Both the position numbers and the translations under genes were made by a program. The notes under the pieces were generated by a model. The model did no database searches. It saw only the letters and a program-made list of their open reading frames with translations, and was not told the DNA's origin. This document shows, piece by piece, positions 27,094 through 38,721 of a DNA stretch of 38,721 nucleotides. The DNA is from Pseudomonadota bacterium (GTDB lineage: Bacteria > Pseudomonadota > Gammaproteobacteria > Burkholderiales > Burkholderiaceae_C): the NCBI GenBank assembly GCA_963205335.1, contig CAUJIM010000040.1, positions 1 through 38,721 on the forward strand, in the 5' to 3' direction. The number at the start of each line of letters is the position of its first letter. Positions within the stretch are counted from its first letter, which is position 1.

Positions 27094-27721
27094 CAAAAAA
27101 GAAGCGATAAGCCAGCCCGCCTACTGGGCTGACGCGTGCAGGCACCTGGTCAAGAAAGACCGCGTGCTGCGCCGCCTGATCCCGCAGTGGTCGGGCGAGG
27201 CGCTGCGCCCGCGTGGCGATGCCTTCGCCACGCTGGCGCGCTCCATCGTCGGCCAGCAGGTCTCGGTCGCGGCGGCGCAGAGCATCTGGAACCGTTTCGC
27301 GCTGCTGGCGCGCGAAGTGGCGCCCGCGCGCGTGCTGCGCCTGAAAATAGACGACATGCGCGCGGCCGGCCTGTCGGCGCGCAAGGTGGACTACCTGGTC
27401 GACCTGGCGCTGCACTTCGACGCCGGCCACGTGCACGTCGGCGAGTGGGCGGGCATGGACGACGAGGCCATCGTGCAGGAGCTCATGGCGATCCGCGGCG
27501 TGGGCCGCTGGACGGCCGAGATGCTGCTGATCTTCCACCTGGCGCGCCCCAACGTGCTGCCGCTCGACGACGTGGGCCTGGCGCGCGGCATCAGCCGCCA
27601 CTACTTCTCGGGCGAAGCCGTCAGCCGCAGCGAAATCCGCGAGGTGGCGCAGGCCTGGGCCCCCTGGTGCAGCGTGGCCAGTTGGTATATTTGGCGGTCT
27701 TTGGATCCGCTCCCCGTCTGA
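27083..27721 (+). CDS. DNA-3-methyladenine glycosylase, HhH-GPD family
   Basis: The 212-residue protein is an AlkA/Mag-like base-excision glycosylase. It has [20 protein letters not shown], the helix-hairpin-helix [18 protein letters not shown] and the GPD segment [12 protein letters not shown] with the catalytic aspartate. No C-terminal iron-sulfur cysteines are seen, which argues against Nth/MutY. It removes alkylated purines from DNA. The start is GTG 27083 ([15 protein letters not shown]), which falls inside repeat copy E. There is no good ribosome binding site, so a slightly later start is not excluded. It sits 46 bp after cysS and 41 bp before accA. Confidence 0.92.
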   Translation: MKATKKEAISQPAYWADACRHLVKKDRVLRRLIPQWSGEALRPRGDAFATLARSIVGQQVSVAAAQSIWNRFALLAREVAPARVLRLKIDDMRAAGLSARKVDYLVDLALHFDAGHVHVGEWAGMDDEAIVQELMAIRGVGRWTAEMLLIFHLARPNVLPLDDVGLARGISRHYFSGEAVSRSEIREVAQAWAPWCSVASWYIWRSLDPLPV

Positions 27722-27762
27722 ACGGCGGCGTGGCGCCCGCCGCCACCCGAGGAGAGAACGAC

Positions 27763-28740
27763 TTGGCAAAAAAGACCTTCCTGGATTTCGAGCAGCCGAT
27801 TGCCGAGCTCGAATCCAAAATCGAGGAACTGCGCTACGTGCACAACGAGAGCGCGGTCGACATTTCCGAGGAAATCGGCCAGCTCACCAAGAAGAGCCAG
27901 CAGCTCACCAAGGACATCTACAGCAGCCTGTCGCCCTGGCAGATCACCAAGATCGCGCGCCATCCCGACCGGCCCTACACGCTCGACTACGTCAACGAAA
28001 TCTTCACCGACTTCACCGAGCTGCACGGCGACCGCCACTTCGCCGACGACCAGTCCATCATCGGCGGCCTGGCCCGCTTCAACGGCAACGCCTGCATGGT
28101 GATCGGCCACCAGAAGGGCCGCGGCACCAAGGAGCGCGCCGCGCGCAACTTCGGCATGACGCGCCCCGAGGGCTACCGCAAGGCGCTGCGCCTGATGAAG
28201 ACGGCGGAAAAATTCAAGCTGCCGGTCTTCACCTTCGTCGATACGCCGGGGGCCTTTCCCGGCATCGACGCCGAGGAGCGCGGCCAGTCCGAGGCCATCG
28301 GCCGCAACATCTACGAGATGGCGCAGCTCGAGGTGCCCATCGTCACCACCATCATCGGCGAGGGCGGCTCCGGCGGGGCGCTGGCGATCAGCGTGGCCGA
28401 CCAGCTCATCATGCTGCAGTACTCGATCTACTCGGTCATCAGCCCCGAGGGCTGCGCCTCCATCCTCTGGAAGACCAGCGAGCGCGCGCAGGACGCCGCC
28501 GAGGCCATGGGCATCACCGCGCACCGCCTGAAGGCGCTCGGCGTGGTCGACAAGATCGTCAACGAGCCCGTGGGCGGGGCGCACCGCGACCCCAAGCAGA
28601 TGGCCGCGTTCCTCAAGCGCGCGCTGGTCGATGCCTCGCGCCAGCTCGCCGACCTCAAGGTCAAGGAGCTGCTCGAGCGCCGCCACGAGCGCCTGCGCAG
28701 CTACGGGCGCTTCGCCGACACCAAGGCCGAGAGCCACTGA
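27763..28740 (+). CDS. accA: Acetyl-CoA carboxylase carboxyltransferase subunit alpha
   Basis: The 325-residue protein starts [19 protein letters not shown], as AccA does, and includes [38 protein letters not shown] and the acyl-CoA/carboxyl site region [40 protein letters not shown]. With AccD it transfers carboxyl from biotin to acetyl-CoA, giving malonyl-CoA for fatty acids. The start codon is TTG 27763, chosen because it gives the family N-terminus and GAGGAGAG lies just upstream. tilS begins 38 bp downstream. This accA-tilS-lysC order looks like a single run. Confidence 0.97.
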   Translation: MAKKTFLDFEQPIAELESKIEELRYVHNESAVDISEEIGQLTKKSQQLTKDIYSSLSPWQITKIARHPDRPYTLDYVNEIFTDFTELHGDRHFADDQSIIGGLARFNGNACMVIGHQKGRGTKERAARNFGMTRPEGYRKALRLMKTAEKFKLPVFTFVDTPGAFPGIDAEERGQSEAIGRNIYEMAQLEVPIVTTIIGEGGSGGALAISVADQLIMLQYSIYSVISPEGCASILWKTSERAQDAAEAMGITAHRLKALGVVDKIVNEPVGGAHRDPKQMAAFLKRALVDASRQLADLKVKELLERRHERLRSYGRFADTKAESH

Positions 28741-28778
28741 CGTCGCCCCGGCCGCGCCGGCGGCGGGCGCTGCACCCC

Positions 28779-29780
28779 ATGACGCAGCCGTTCGACCAGG
28801 CCATCGCCACCTTCAGCCCCGGGCTGCCGCTGGCCGTGGGGCTGAGCGGCGGTGCCGATTCGACCGCGCTCCTGCTCGCCTGCGCGCGCCGCTGGCCCGG
28901 GCAGGTGCATGCGATCCACGTGCACCATGGCCTGCAGGCGGCGGCCGACGATTTCGCGCGCCACTGCGAGGCGCTGTGCGCGGCCCTGGACGTGCCGCTG
29001 GTGCTGCGCCGCGTCGACGCCCGCCCCGCGAAAGGCGAAAGCCCGGAAGATGCCGCGCGCCGTGCGCGCTACCATGCTTTTCAGGCTGCAGCGCTTGATG
29101 GACAAGCGCGAGAAGCTATCAAAAACATTGCGCTCGCGCACCATGCCGACGACCAGGTGGAGACCTTGCTGCTCGCGCTCTCGCGCGGCGCGGGCCTGCC
29201 GGGGCTGGCCGCGATGCCGGCGCGCCGGGAGCGCGGCGGCATCGTCTGGCACCGGCCCCTGCTGGGCGTGGCCGGCAGCGCGGTGCGCGACTGGCTGCGC
29301 GCCCAGGGGCAGGCGTGGGTGCAGGACCCGAGCAACCAGGACGAGCGCTACACGCGCAACCGCATCCGCCTGCGGCTGCTGCCGGCGCTGCAGGAGGTGT
29401 TCCCGCAGTTCCGCGACACCTTCGCGCGCTCCAGCGCGCACGCCGCCGAGGCCGCCGGCCTGCTGCGGGAACTGGCGGCGGCGGACCTGGACACCATCGG
29501 CCTGCCGCCGCGCATCGCCGCGCTGCAGCAGTTCAGCCCGGCGCGCCAGGCGAACGTGCTGCGGCACTGGCTGCGCGCGCACCACGGCACCACGCCGAGC
29601 AGCGCGCAACTGCAGGCGCTGCTGGCGCAGATCGCGGCCTGCACGACGCGCGGCCACCGCATCCACCTCAAGGTGGGAGAGGGCTTCGCCCGGCGCCGCG
29701 GCGCGGTGCTCGATTGGTACAATCCTGCGCTTTTCGTTTCGCCGGCGGCGCACGACGCCGAGCCCCCCGAAGATTCCTGA
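28779..29780 (+). CDS. tilS: tRNA(Ile)-lysidine synthase
   Basis: The 333-residue enzyme modifies C34 of the CAU anticodon of a tRNA-Ile to lysidine, so that it reads AUA. The PP-loop is LAVGLSGGADSTALL (SGGADST at 23-29). HVHHGLQAAADDFARHCE and LAHHADDQVETLLLALSRG follow, then WVQDPSNQDERYTRNRIRLR. The protein is shorter than the 432 of E. coli and lacks most of the C-terminal extension. Residues about 103-117 (AAALDGQAREAIKNI), just before LAHHADD, are encoded by repeat copy F lying in frame. Catalytic residues are intact, so it should be functional. Confidence 0.95.
   Translation: MTQPFDQAIATFSPGLPLAVGLSGGADSTALLLACARRWPGQVHAIHVHHGLQAAADDFARHCEALCAALDVPLVLRRVDARPAKGESPEDAARRARYHAFQAAALDGQAREAIKNIALAHHADDQVETLLLALSRGAGLPGLAAMPARRERGGIVWHRPLLGVAGSAVRDWLRAQGQAWVQDPSNQDERYTRNRIRLRLLPALQEVFPQFRDTFARSSAHAAEAAGLLRELAAADLDTIGLPPRIAALQQFSPARQANVLRHWLRAHHGTTPSSAQLQALLAQIAACTTRGHRIHLKVGEGFARRRGAVLDWYNPALFVSPAAHDAEPPEDS
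29085..29120 (-). repeat. 36-nt dispersed element, copy F, inside tilS
   Basis: On the minus strand it reads ATAGCTTCTCGCGCTTGTCC and ends GCAGCC, with about 27 of 36 positions equal to copy D at 20305 and a GCGCTT/AAGCGC inverted repeat at its centre. A-rich bases follow on the plus strand, as in the intergenic copies. It is in frame within tilS. Confidence 0.75.
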
Positions 29781-29827
29781 CGCGGGCACCCGTGTCGTGC
29801 GGCGCGTTTGACCTTTCCAGCACTCCC

Positions 29828-31087
29828 ATGGCCTTGTACGTTCACAAATACGGTGGTACCTCGATGGGCTCCACCGAGCGCATCCGCAACGTCGCCCGCC
29901 GGGTGGCCAAGTGGGCGCGCGCCGGCCACCAGATGGTGGTGGTGCCCAGCGCCATGAGCGGCGAGACCAACCGCCTGCTGGCGCTCGCCAAGGAACTCTC
30001 GCCCGGCAAGCCGAGCGACGCCTACCACCGCGAGCTCGACCAGCTGGCCGCCACGGGCGAGCAGGCCTCGTCGGCGCTGCTCGCGATCGCGCTGCAGTCC
30101 GAGGGCCTGCCGGCGGTGAGCTTCACCGGCTGGCAGGTGCCGGTGCGCACCGACAGCAGCTACACCAAGGCGCGCATCGAATCCATCGACGACCAGCACG
30201 TGCGCGCCGAGCTCGATGCCGGCAAGGTGGTCATCATCACCGGGTTCCAGGGCATCGACGCGGGCGGCAACGTCACCACGCTGGGGCGCGGCGGCTCGGA
30301 CACCTCGGCCGTCGCCATCGCCGCCGCGATGAAGGCGCACGAATGCCTGATCTACACCGACGTGGATGGCGTGTACACCACCGACCCGCGCGTCGTCCCC
30401 GAAGCCCGGCGCCTGAACACGCTGAGTTTCGAAGAGATGCTGGAGATGGCGAGCCTGGGCAGCAAGGTGCTGCAGATCCGCTCGGTCGAATTCGCCGGCA
30501 AATACCAGGTGCCGCTGCGCGTGCTCTCCAGCTTCACGCCGTGGGACATCGACATCGCCGAGGAATCCCGGTCGGGCACCCTGATCACTCTTGAGGAAGA
30601 TGAACAAATGGAAAAAGCCATCGTCTCAGGCATCGCGTTCTCGCGCGACGAGGCCAAGATCTCCGTGCTGAACGTGCCCGACAAGCCCGGCATCGCCTAC
30701 CAGATCCTGGGTGCCGTGGCGGCGGCCAACATCGACGTGGACGTGATCATCCAGAACCTGAGCAAGGACGGCAGGACCGACTTCAGCTTCACCGTCAACC
30801 GCAACGACCTCGATCGCGCCACCACGCTGCTGCGCGAGAAGGTGCTGCCCGGGCTCGGCACCGACGAGATCGTGGCCGACGCGAAGATCGCCAAGGTGAG
30901 CATCGTCGGCATCGGCATGCGCAGCCAGGTCGGCGTCGCCAGCACCATGTTCCGCACGCTCAGCGAAGAGGGCATCAACATCAAGATGATCTCCACCAGC
31001 GAGATCAAGACCTCGGTGGTGATCGACGAGAAATACGTCGAACTCGCGGTGCGCGCGCTGCACAGGGCGTTCGGCCTCGACCAGTGA
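29828..31087 (+). CDS. lysC: Aspartate kinase
   Basis: The 419-residue enzyme phosphorylates aspartate, the first step to lysine, threonine and methionine. The N-terminal kinase has VHKYGGTSMGSTERIRNVA (KxGGTS) and FQGIDAGGNVTTLGRGGSDT. The C-terminal half has two ACT domains (LNVPDKPGIAYQILGAVAAA and IVGIGMRSQVGVASTMF) for feedback inhibition. An internal ATG at 30608, with GAGGA (30593-30597) 10 bases before it, would give a 159-residue ACT-only beta subunit, as in Bacillus and Corynebacterium. The main start is ATG 29828; its upstream site (CCAGCACTCCC) is poor. Confidence 0.97.
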   Translation: MALYVHKYGGTSMGSTERIRNVARRVAKWARAGHQMVVVPSAMSGETNRLLALAKELSPGKPSDAYHRELDQLAATGEQASSALLAIALQSEGLPAVSFTGWQVPVRTDSSYTKARIESIDDQHVRAELDAGKVVIITGFQGIDAGGNVTTLGRGGSDTSAVAIAAAMKAHECLIYTDVDGVYTTDPRVVPEARRLNTLSFEEMLEMASLGSKVLQIRSVEFAGKYQVPLRVLSSFTPWDIDIAEESRSGTLITLEEDEQMEKAIVSGIAFSRDEAKISVLNVPDKPGIAYQILGAVAAANIDVDVIIQNLSKDGRTDFSFTVNRNDLDRATTLLREKVLPGLGTDEIVADAKIAKVSIVGIGMRSQVGVASTMFRTLSEEGINIKMISTSEIKTSVVIDEKYVELAVRALHRAFGLDQ

Positions 31088-31129
31088 TTTTTGCCCCCGG
31101 CAGCGGGCCAATGGCCGCCCCAGTTCGGG

Positions 31130-31135
31130 CATAAT
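31130..31135 (+). promoter_or_regulatory. -10-like box for tRNA-Ser
   Basis: CATAAT lies 11 bp before the mature 5' end of the tRNA, close to the expected place. A -35 box is not evident at 16-18 bp upstream. Confidence 0.4.
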
Positions 31136-31146
31136 GCGCCGTTTCC

Positions 31147-31239
31147 GGAGACGTGACCGAGTGGCCGAAGGTGCTCCCCTGCTAAGGGAGTATGGGGTGT
31201 AGAGCCTCATCAAGGGTTCGAATCCCTTCGTCTCCGCCA
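31147..31239 (+). tRNA. tRNA-Ser (anticodon GCU)
   Basis: The acceptor stem is GGAGACG (31147-31153) with CGTCTCC (31229-31235), discriminator G, and an encoded CCA (31237-31239). The anticodon arm is CTCCC, loop CTGCTAA, GGGAG (31174-31190), so the anticodon is GCT at 31181-31183, reading AGC and AGU. A long variable arm (31191 to about 31209) marks it as serine, and the T arm has GGTTCGAATCC. A terminator follows at 31269. It is a single tRNA. Confidence 0.97.
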
Positions 31240-31268
31240 GTATCAGTGCATTCCCTGCACTACCGGAC

Positions 31269-31302
31269 AGCCCCGCAAGATTTGCCGCTTGCGGGGCTTT
31301 TT
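31269..31302 (+). terminator. Intrinsic terminator after tRNA-Ser
   Basis: AGCCCCGCAAG (31269-31279), an 8-nt loop, CTTGCGGGGCT (31288-31298), then five Ts. The 11-bp perfect stem is strong. It lies 30 bp after the tRNA and 40 bp before the end of lipB, which comes from the other side. Confidence 0.92.
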
Positions 31303-31342
31303 CGTGTGCCCTGCCACATGTGTGGGTCCGCTGTGGGCCTGC

Positions 31343-32050
31343 CTACGTGCCGTTGTCGAGCCGCGCGCGCATGTGTGCGGCGAGGCGTTGCGCCGCCTCG
31401 TGCCAGGTGGTCTTGACACCGACGGTCGCCAGATCCACGGTGGCCAGCCCCGTGTAGCCGCAGGGATGGATCCGTTGGAAGGGTTCGAGGTCCATGGCCA
31501 CGTTCAGTGCCACGCCGTGGTAGGTGCAGTGGTGGCTGACCTTGATGCCGAGTGCCGCGATCTTGCCCACGTCGGTGAAGTCCGGCGTGGTGGCGGGGCT
31601 GCCCGGTGCGCGGTATCGCGGGCGCTGCGCCAGCATGGCGTGGCTCGAGGGATCGCTCAGCCGAACGTAAATGCCCGGCGCGCCGGCCACGCGGTGGCCG
31701 GTGATGCCGTAGTCCGCGAGGGTGCGGATCACGGCCTCTTCAAGCCGGAAGACGTATTCCTTGACGTAGTAGCCAGCGCGCTGCAGGTCGATCAAGGGAT
31801 AGGCCACGACCTGGCCCGGCCCGTGAAAGGTCACCTGGCCGCCCCGGTTGGTCTGGATGACGGGGATGCCTCCCGGGGCCAGGATGTGCTCTTTTTTGCC
31901 CGCCAGGCCTTGTGTATAAACCGCGTCGTGCTCGCAAATCAAGAGCATGTCGGACGTGGAGGTCCCGGTGCGCGCCGCGGTGAACGCCTGCATCGCCCGC
32001 AGCGTCGCGGCGTAGTCCGCGCGGCCCAGGAGGCAGATGCGTGCGGGCAC
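31343..32050 (-). CDS. lipB: Octanoyl-(ACP)-protein N-octanoyltransferase
   Basis: The 235-residue LipB moves an octanoyl group from acyl carrier protein to lipoyl domains. It has the signature [19 protein letters not shown], then [20 protein letters not shown] (lysine in the active site) and [14 protein letters not shown] with the catalytic cysteine. The start is GTG 32050, overlapping the stop of DUF493 by one base (TAGTG), so it is coupled to it. lipA, which often follows lipB, is not next to it here: the neighbouring feature is the tRNA and its terminator. lipA must lie elsewhere or be missing. Confidence 0.96.
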   Translation of the reverse strand: MPARICLLGRADYAATLRAMQAFTAARTGTSTSDMLLICEHDAVYTQGLAGKKEHILAPGGIPVIQTNRGGQVTFHGPGQVVAYPLIDLQRAGYYVKEYVFRLEEAVIRTLADYGITGHRVAGAPGIYVRLSDPSSHAMLAQRPRYRAPGSPATTPDFTDVGKIAALGIKVSHHCTYHGVALNVAMDLEPFQRIHPCGYTGLATVDLATVGVKTTWHEAAQRLAAHMRARLDNGT

Positions 32051-32361
32051 TAGAGGACGACCTTCACCATCGGGTGCGCGGTCAGCGCGCGGTAGAGGTC
32101 ATCGAGCTGTTCGCGGCTCGTGGCGGTGACGGTGATCGTCACGCCCAGGTAATTGCCCGCGCGGCTCGGGCGCAGTTCCACCGTCGAAGCATCGAAATCC
32201 GGATCGAAGGTGCGCGCGATCTGCGTGATTGCGCCGACGAAGCCGTCCTGGTGTCTTCCCATGACCTTGATGGGAAAGGCGCACGGGTATTCGATCAGGG
32301 TCTCGCGGCGTGTCTGGCCGTCGCCGCCGATGATGGGAAGAATGGGCTTTGTGTCATCCAT
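32050..32361 (-). CDS. DUF493 (YbeD-like) protein
   Basis: This 103-residue protein has the YbeD/DUF493 pattern: [33 protein letters not shown] and [20 protein letters not shown], ending MVKVVL. Its fold resembles ACT-like regulatory domains, and it is regularly found beside lipB. Its role is not known. Here it overlaps lipB by one base in the same direction, so the two are made from one mRNA. It is divergent from the ATP synthase operon by 149 bp. Confidence 0.9.
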   Translation of the reverse strand: MDDTKPILPIIGGDGQTRRETLIEYPCAFPIKVMGRHQDGFVGAITQIARTFDPDFDASTVELRPSRAGNYLGVTITVTATSREQLDDLYRALTAHPMVKVVL

Positions 32362-32468
32362 GGCGTCCCGAGGATAGCAGTGGCATGCGCTGCCCGGGCC
32401 GGCGCGCGAGCACGCGCCCCAATTTCCACGACCACCCTGGAAATCGCTGGAGACCTCGGGTTTTTACG

Positions 32469-32474
32469 TATAAT
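32469..32474 (+). promoter_or_regulatory. Likely -10 box of the ATP synthase operon
   Basis: TATAAT, a perfect -10 box, lies 37 bp before the atpI GTG in the gap between the divergent DUF493 and atpI genes. No good -35 is seen at 16-18 bp upstream (GCTGGA or similar), so the promoter may need an activator or be weak in isolation. Confidence 0.55.
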
Positions 32475-32510
32475 CGCAAGATTTTGTGATTGAGGGCAGG
32501 TGCCGGGGCC

Positions 32511-33051
32511 GTGTCAACGGATACGAAAAAAGTGGCCTTGGCGCAGCACACAGTCACGCAGGCAGCCAAAGCCTGCCCGGAAGAGGATGGCGATGAAGTC
32601 TTCAGGCCGCTGACGGCCGAAGAGGCGCGCCAGTGGCGCGAGCGCCAGCCGCAATTGCCCGTGACGCGGGCTTTGGTCTGGGAGGGGCTCACAGGCTTGT
32701 TGGTGGCGGTGCTGGCGTGGTTGTTCACGCGCCGCGCCGACGTGGCTTGGTCTGCGGCGTACGGCTCTTTGGCCGGCGCGCTTCCGGCGGCGCTGGCCGC
32801 GCTGGGCACGGCGCGCTGGGCGCGCCCGGGCTTTCCGCCGGCTGCGGCATTGGCGGGTTTGCTGCTGTGGGAGGGGGTCAAGCTGGTCTTGACCATGGGG
32901 CTGCTGATGGCGGCCCCGAGATTTCTGGGGGTGCCAAGCTGGCCGGCGTTGCTGATCGGCTTGGCGTTGACGATCAAGATGTACTGGGTCGGCCTGTTGT
33001 GGGCGGGCCCGGTGAAATCCCGACAGGGACGGGTGCAGAAAGAACATACCG

Positions 33052-33062
<11 letters not shown>
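32511..33062 (+). CDS. atpI: ATP synthase subunit I
   Basis: The 183-residue membrane protein heads the atp operon and is thought to help assemble the c-ring. About four hydrophobic helices follow a soluble N-terminal ~55 residues: VWEGLTGLLVAVLAWLF, AAYGSLAGALPAALAALG, AAALAGLLLWEGVKLVLTMG and ALLIGLALTIKMYWVGLLWA. It is longer than the 126 of E. coli AtpI, mainly through its hydrophilic N-terminus. The start GTG 32511 is tentative; TTG 32490 is in frame upstream. Its 3' end overlaps atpB by 11 bp. Confidence 0.88.
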
Positions 33063-34297
<1,235 letters not shown>

Positions 34298-34319
34298 GTT
34301 CCGGACCGGGCGATGGGTT

Positions 34320-34338
34320 GCGCGCCGCGCAGGCGCGC
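34320..34338 (+). other. Hairpin between atpE and atpF
   Basis: GCGCGCC (34320-34326), loop GCGCA, GGCGCGC (34332-34338) make a 7-bp GC-only stem in the 96-bp atpE-atpF gap. There is no U-run. It may stabilise the upstream atpE message or lower atpF expression, in line with the uneven c:b stoichiometry. Confidence 0.4.
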
Positions 34339-34393
34339 GCCTCCCGTAACCGAGTCTGGCGGCTTTCGTGCCGCTGCAATCCAAGGAACCAAC

Positions 34394-34864
34394 GTGAGCA
34401 TCACTGCTACCCTCATCATTCAAATCATCGTGTTTCTGCTCCTGGTGGCGTTCACGATGAAATTTGTCTGGCCGCCGATCGCCAATGCGTTGGACGAACG
34501 CGCGCAAAAGGTCGCCGATGGCTTGGCCGCCGCCGATCGGGCCAAGACCGAACTGGCTTCCGCGAACCAGCGTGTCGAGCAGCAATTGGCGCAAACGCGT
34601 ACCGAGAACGCGCAGCGCCTGGCCGATGCGGAGCGCCGTGCACAGGCCATCCTCGAGGAGGCCAAGGCGCGCGCCACGGAGGAGGGCAACAAGATCGTTG
34701 CCGCTGCCCGTGCCGAGGCCGAGCAACAGGTGGTGCAGGCCCGCGAGGCGCTGCGCGAGCAGGTCGCGCAACTGGCGGTCAGGGGGGCGGAGCAGATCCT
34801 GCGCAAGGAAGTCAATCCGGCCGTGCACGCCGAGTTGCTGGCGCGTCTGAAGACCGAACTGTAA
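34394..34864 (+). CDS. atpF: ATP synthase Fo subunit b
   Basis: The 156-residue protein has one N-terminal membrane helix ([20 protein letters not shown]) and then a long charged coiled coil that forms the peripheral stalk, from about residue 30 to the end. The start is GTG 34394 with AAGGA (34383-34387) six bases before it. Length equals that of E. coli b (156). atpH begins ten bases after its stop with GGAGG near the junction. Confidence 0.96.
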   Translation: MSITATLIIQIIVFLLLVAFTMKFVWPPIANALDERAQKVADGLAAADRAKTELASANQRVEQQLAQTRTENAQRLADAERRAQAILEEAKARATEEGNKIVAAARAEAEQQVVQAREALREQVAQLAVRGAEQILRKEVNPAVHAELLARLKTEL

Positions 34865-34874
34865 GGAGGTCGCG

Positions 34875-35414
34875 ATGGCGGAACTTGCCACTATTGCGCG
34901 CCCTTACGCCGAGGCGCTGTTCAAGGCGTGTGTCGCCGAAGGCTCCGATCTGGCTGGCGCGACGGCCTGGCTGGACGAGTTGTCGGCGATCGCGTCGCAC
35001 CCGCAGCTGCGCCAGGTCGCCGATAGCCCCAAGGTGACGGCGGAGCAGGTGCTGGGCGTGATCACCGGCGTGGCCCGTACCGCGTTGCCCGGGATCGCGA
35101 AAAACTTCCTGCGCACGGTCATAGACAATGGCCGCCTGCGTGTGCTGCCCGAAATCGCGGCGCAGTTCCGTGCCCTGGTCAACCAGACCAAGGGTGCGTC
35201 GGACGCTGTCGTGGTCAGCGCTTTCGAGATCGATTCGAGCGCATTGGCGGAATTGGCCGCGACGCTGGAAAAGCGCTTTGGCCGGCGCCTGCACCTGACC
35301 GTGAAGGTGGATCCGTCGCTGATCGGCGGCGTGCGCGTGGTGGTGGGCGACGAGGTGCTCGACACTTCCGTCAAGGCACGTCTGGAACAAATGAAAGCGG
35401 TGCTCACGGCCTGA
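34875..35414 (+). CDS. atpH: ATP synthase F1 subunit delta
   Basis: The 179-residue protein begins [18 protein letters not shown], the delta N-terminus, and has the C-terminal [25 protein letters not shown] stretch ([20 protein letters not shown]). It connects the peripheral stalk to the top of F1. TAAGGAGGTCGCG gives a good ribosome binding site. It is 41 bp before atpA. Confidence 0.97.
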   Translation: MAELATIARPYAEALFKACVAEGSDLAGATAWLDELSAIASHPQLRQVADSPKVTAEQVLGVITGVARTALPGIAKNFLRTVIDNGRLRVLPEIAAQFRALVNQTKGASDAVVVSAFEIDSSALAELAATLEKRFGRRLHLTVKVDPSLIGGVRVVVGDEVLDTSVKARLEQMKAVLTA

Positions 35415-35454
35415 GGGCCGGGGTGCGGCAAATTAAGGAAAGAAGGAAAGAGTC

Positions 35455-37014
35455 ATGCAACTCAATCCCGCAGAAATCTCCGAGCTCATCAAGAGCCGCA
35501 TCGAAGGGCTGGAAGCCAGCGGCGATATCCGCAACCAGGGCACTGTCGTCTCGGTGACCGACGGCATCGTGCGCATCCATGGCCTGTCGGACGTGATGCA
35601 GGGCGAAATGCTGGAGTTCCCGGTCGATGAAAACGGCCAGGCCAGTTTCGGCCTGGCGCTGAACCTCGAGCGCGATTCCGTGGGCGCCGTGATTCTGGGC
35701 GGCTACGAGCACATCTCCGAGGGCGATACCGTCAAGTGCACCGGCCGGATTCTGGAAGTGCCGGTCGGCCCCGAGCTGATTGGCCGGGTGGTCAACGCGC
35801 TCGGCCAGCCGATCGACGGCAAGGGCCCGGTCAACGCCAAGATGACCGACGTGATCGAGAAGGTCGCTCCGGGCGTGATCGCGCGCCAGTCGGTGGATCA
35901 GCCGCTGCAGACGGGCCTGAAGTCGATCGACTCGATGGTGCCGATCGGCCGCGGGCAGCGCGAACTGATCATCGGCGACCGCCAGACCGGCAAGACGGCG
36001 GTGGCGATCGACACGGTCATCAACCAGAAGGGCCAGGGCGTCACCTGCATTTACGTTGCCATCGGCCAGAAGGCTTCGTCGATCAAGAACGTGGTGCGGG
36101 CGCTGGAGCAGGCCGGTGCGATGGAGTACACCATCGTGGTGGCGGCATCGGCCTCCGAATCCGCGGCGATGCAGTACGTCTCCGCCTATTCGGGCTGCAC
36201 CATGGGCGAGTACTTCCGCGACCGCGGTCAGGATGCACTCATCATTTACGACGACCTGTCCAAGCAGGCCGTGGCCTACCGCCAGGTCTCGCTGCTGCTG
36301 CGCCGCCCGCCGGGCCGCGAAGCCTTCCCCGGCGACGTGTTCTATCTGCACAGCCGCTTGCTCGAGCGCGCCGCTCGCGTCAACGCCCACTACGTGGAGC
36401 AGTTCACCAAGGGCGAGGTCAAGGGCAAGACGGGGTCGCTCACCGCGCTGCCCATCATCGAGACGCAGGCGGGCGACGTCTCGGCCTTCGTGCCGACCAA
36501 CGTGATCTCGATCACCGACGGCCAGATCTTCCTGGAGACCAGCCTGTTCAACGCCGGCATCCGTCCCGCCATCAACGCCGGTATCTCGGTGTCGCGCGTC
36601 GGCGGTGCTGCCCAGACCAAGCTGATCAAGGGCCTCTCGGGCGGTATCCGTACCGACCTGGCGCAGTACCGCGAGCTGGCGGCCTTCGCGCAGTTCGCCT
36701 CCGATCTGGACGAAGCCACCCGCAAGCAGCTCGACCGCGGCGCGCGCGTGACCGAATTGCTCAAGCAGGCCCAGTACCAGCCTTTGCCGATCAACCTCAT
36801 GGCGGCCTCGCTGTTCGCGGTGAACAAGGGCTTCCTCGACGACGTGGACGTGAAGAAGGTGCTGTCCTTCGAATCCGGGTTGCACCAGTTCCTCAAGACC
36901 AGCCACGCGGCGTTGCTCGAGCGGCTGGAGACGAACCGCGCGTTCGACAAGGAAGGCAAGGACGAAGGCGAATTGACGCAGGCCATCACGGCGTTCAAGA
37001 AGTCCTTCGCCTGA
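35455..37014 (+). CDS. atpA: ATP synthase F1 subunit alpha
   Basis: The 519-residue non-catalytic nucleotide-binding subunit has the Walker A motif GDRQTGKT at 174-181, the sequence [39 protein letters not shown] and the arginine-finger region [18 protein letters not shown]. Length is close to the 513 of E. coli. AAGGAAAGAAGGAAAG lies before ATG 35455. It is 18 bp before atpG. Confidence 0.98.
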   Translation: MQLNPAEISELIKSRIEGLEASGDIRNQGTVVSVTDGIVRIHGLSDVMQGEMLEFPVDENGQASFGLALNLERDSVGAVILGGYEHISEGDTVKCTGRILEVPVGPELIGRVVNALGQPIDGKGPVNAKMTDVIEKVAPGVIARQSVDQPLQTGLKSIDSMVPIGRGQRELIIGDRQTGKTAVAIDTVINQKGQGVTCIYVAIGQKASSIKNVVRALEQAGAMEYTIVVAASASESAAMQYVSAYSGCTMGEYFRDRGQDALIIYDDLSKQAVAYRQVSLLLRRPPGREAFPGDVFYLHSRLLERAARVNAHYVEQFTKGEVKGKTGSLTALPIIETQAGDVSAFVPTNVISITDGQIFLETSLFNAGIRPAINAGISVSRVGGAAQTKLIKGLSGGIRTDLAQYRELAAFAQFASDLDEATRKQLDRGARVTELLKQAQYQPLPINLMAASLFAVNKGFLDDVDVKKVLSFESGLHQFLKTSHAALLERLETNRAFDKEGKDEGELTQAITAFKKSFA

Positions 37015-37032
37015 CGCGCAAGGGGAACGACT

Positions 37033-38721
<1,689 letters not shown>

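Noticed and set aside
31091..31135. TTGCCC...CATAAT as a full promoter for tRNA-Ser
   Set aside because: The spacing is 33 bp, far outside the usual 16-18; only the -10-like box is kept, at low confidence.
31147..31302. tRNA-Ser as an attachment site for a mobile island
   Set aside because: No integrase, no direct repeat of the tRNA 3' end, and ordinary genes on both sides.

Overview
The window is ordinary chromosomal sequence of a GC-rich betaproteobacterium, most likely a member of the Comamonadaceae (Acidovorax/Alicycliphilus/Diaphorobacter-like). The indications are the protein sequences, a free-standing EIIA-HPr-EI phosphotransferase set, an FNR regulator facing hemN, DUF493 beside lipB, an atpIBEFHAGD operon, and a dispersed short repeat of a kind I recall from that family. 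This placement is judged by eye and was not tested by search. I see no phage, transposase, integrase, CRISPR array or toxin-antitoxin pair.

Layout. 1-5782: end of tuf, then the S10 ribosomal operon (rpsJ, rplC, rplD, rplW, rplB, rpsS, rplV, rpsC, rplP, rpmC, rpsQ), closed by a strong intrinsic terminator. A 196-bp structured gap with a promoter-like sequence separates rpsJ from rplC. 5800-7600: a Prx5-type peroxiredoxin, a convergent GNAT acetyltransferase and an unknown lipoprotein. 7660-10211: PTS proteins EIIA(Man-type), HPr and enzyme I without a sugar permease, ended by a terminator. 10228-12527: glnS on the minus strand, divergent from a small exported Pro/Tyr-rich protein. 12625-15254: aroQ coupled to an alpha/beta hydrolase, then a convergent EamA transporter that is divergent from arfB. 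15318-20308: fnr facing hemN across an FNR box, then a membrane PAS-PAS-PAS-GGDEF diguanylate cyclase. 20351-22012: ung and a DUF3014 protein. 22014-25544 (minus): a five-gene run of TPR protein, exported cyclophilin, cytosolic cyclophilin, lpxH and mtfA. 25663-31087: cysS, a 3-methyladenine DNA glycosylase, accA, tilS and lysC. 31147-31302: tRNA-Ser(GCU) and its terminator. 31343-32361 (minus): DUF493 and lipB. 32511-38721: the ATP synthase operon atpI-B-E-F-H-A-G-D, with atpD cut by the window edge.

How it fits together. Most genes are housekeeping: translation (ribosomal proteins, glnS, cysS, tilS, arfB, tRNA-Ser), energy (F1Fo ATP synthase), lipid and envelope precursors (accA, lpxH), amino-acid pathways (aroQ, lysC), lipoylation (lipB) and DNA repair (ung, glycosylase). 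Regulation visible in the sequence includes FNR control of the fnr/hemN gap, translational coupling by overlapping stops and starts, and several clear intrinsic terminators.

The most unusual feature is a dispersed 36-nt element, roughly ATAG-N29-GGC with a central GCGCTT/AAGCG(C) inverted repeat and A/T-rich flanks, in six copies. One copy forms the ptsI/glnS terminator. One supplies the stop codon of the diguanylate cyclase and a GGAGG before ung. One carries the start codon of the DNA glycosylase. One lies in frame inside tilS. I found no convincing new multi-gene system.
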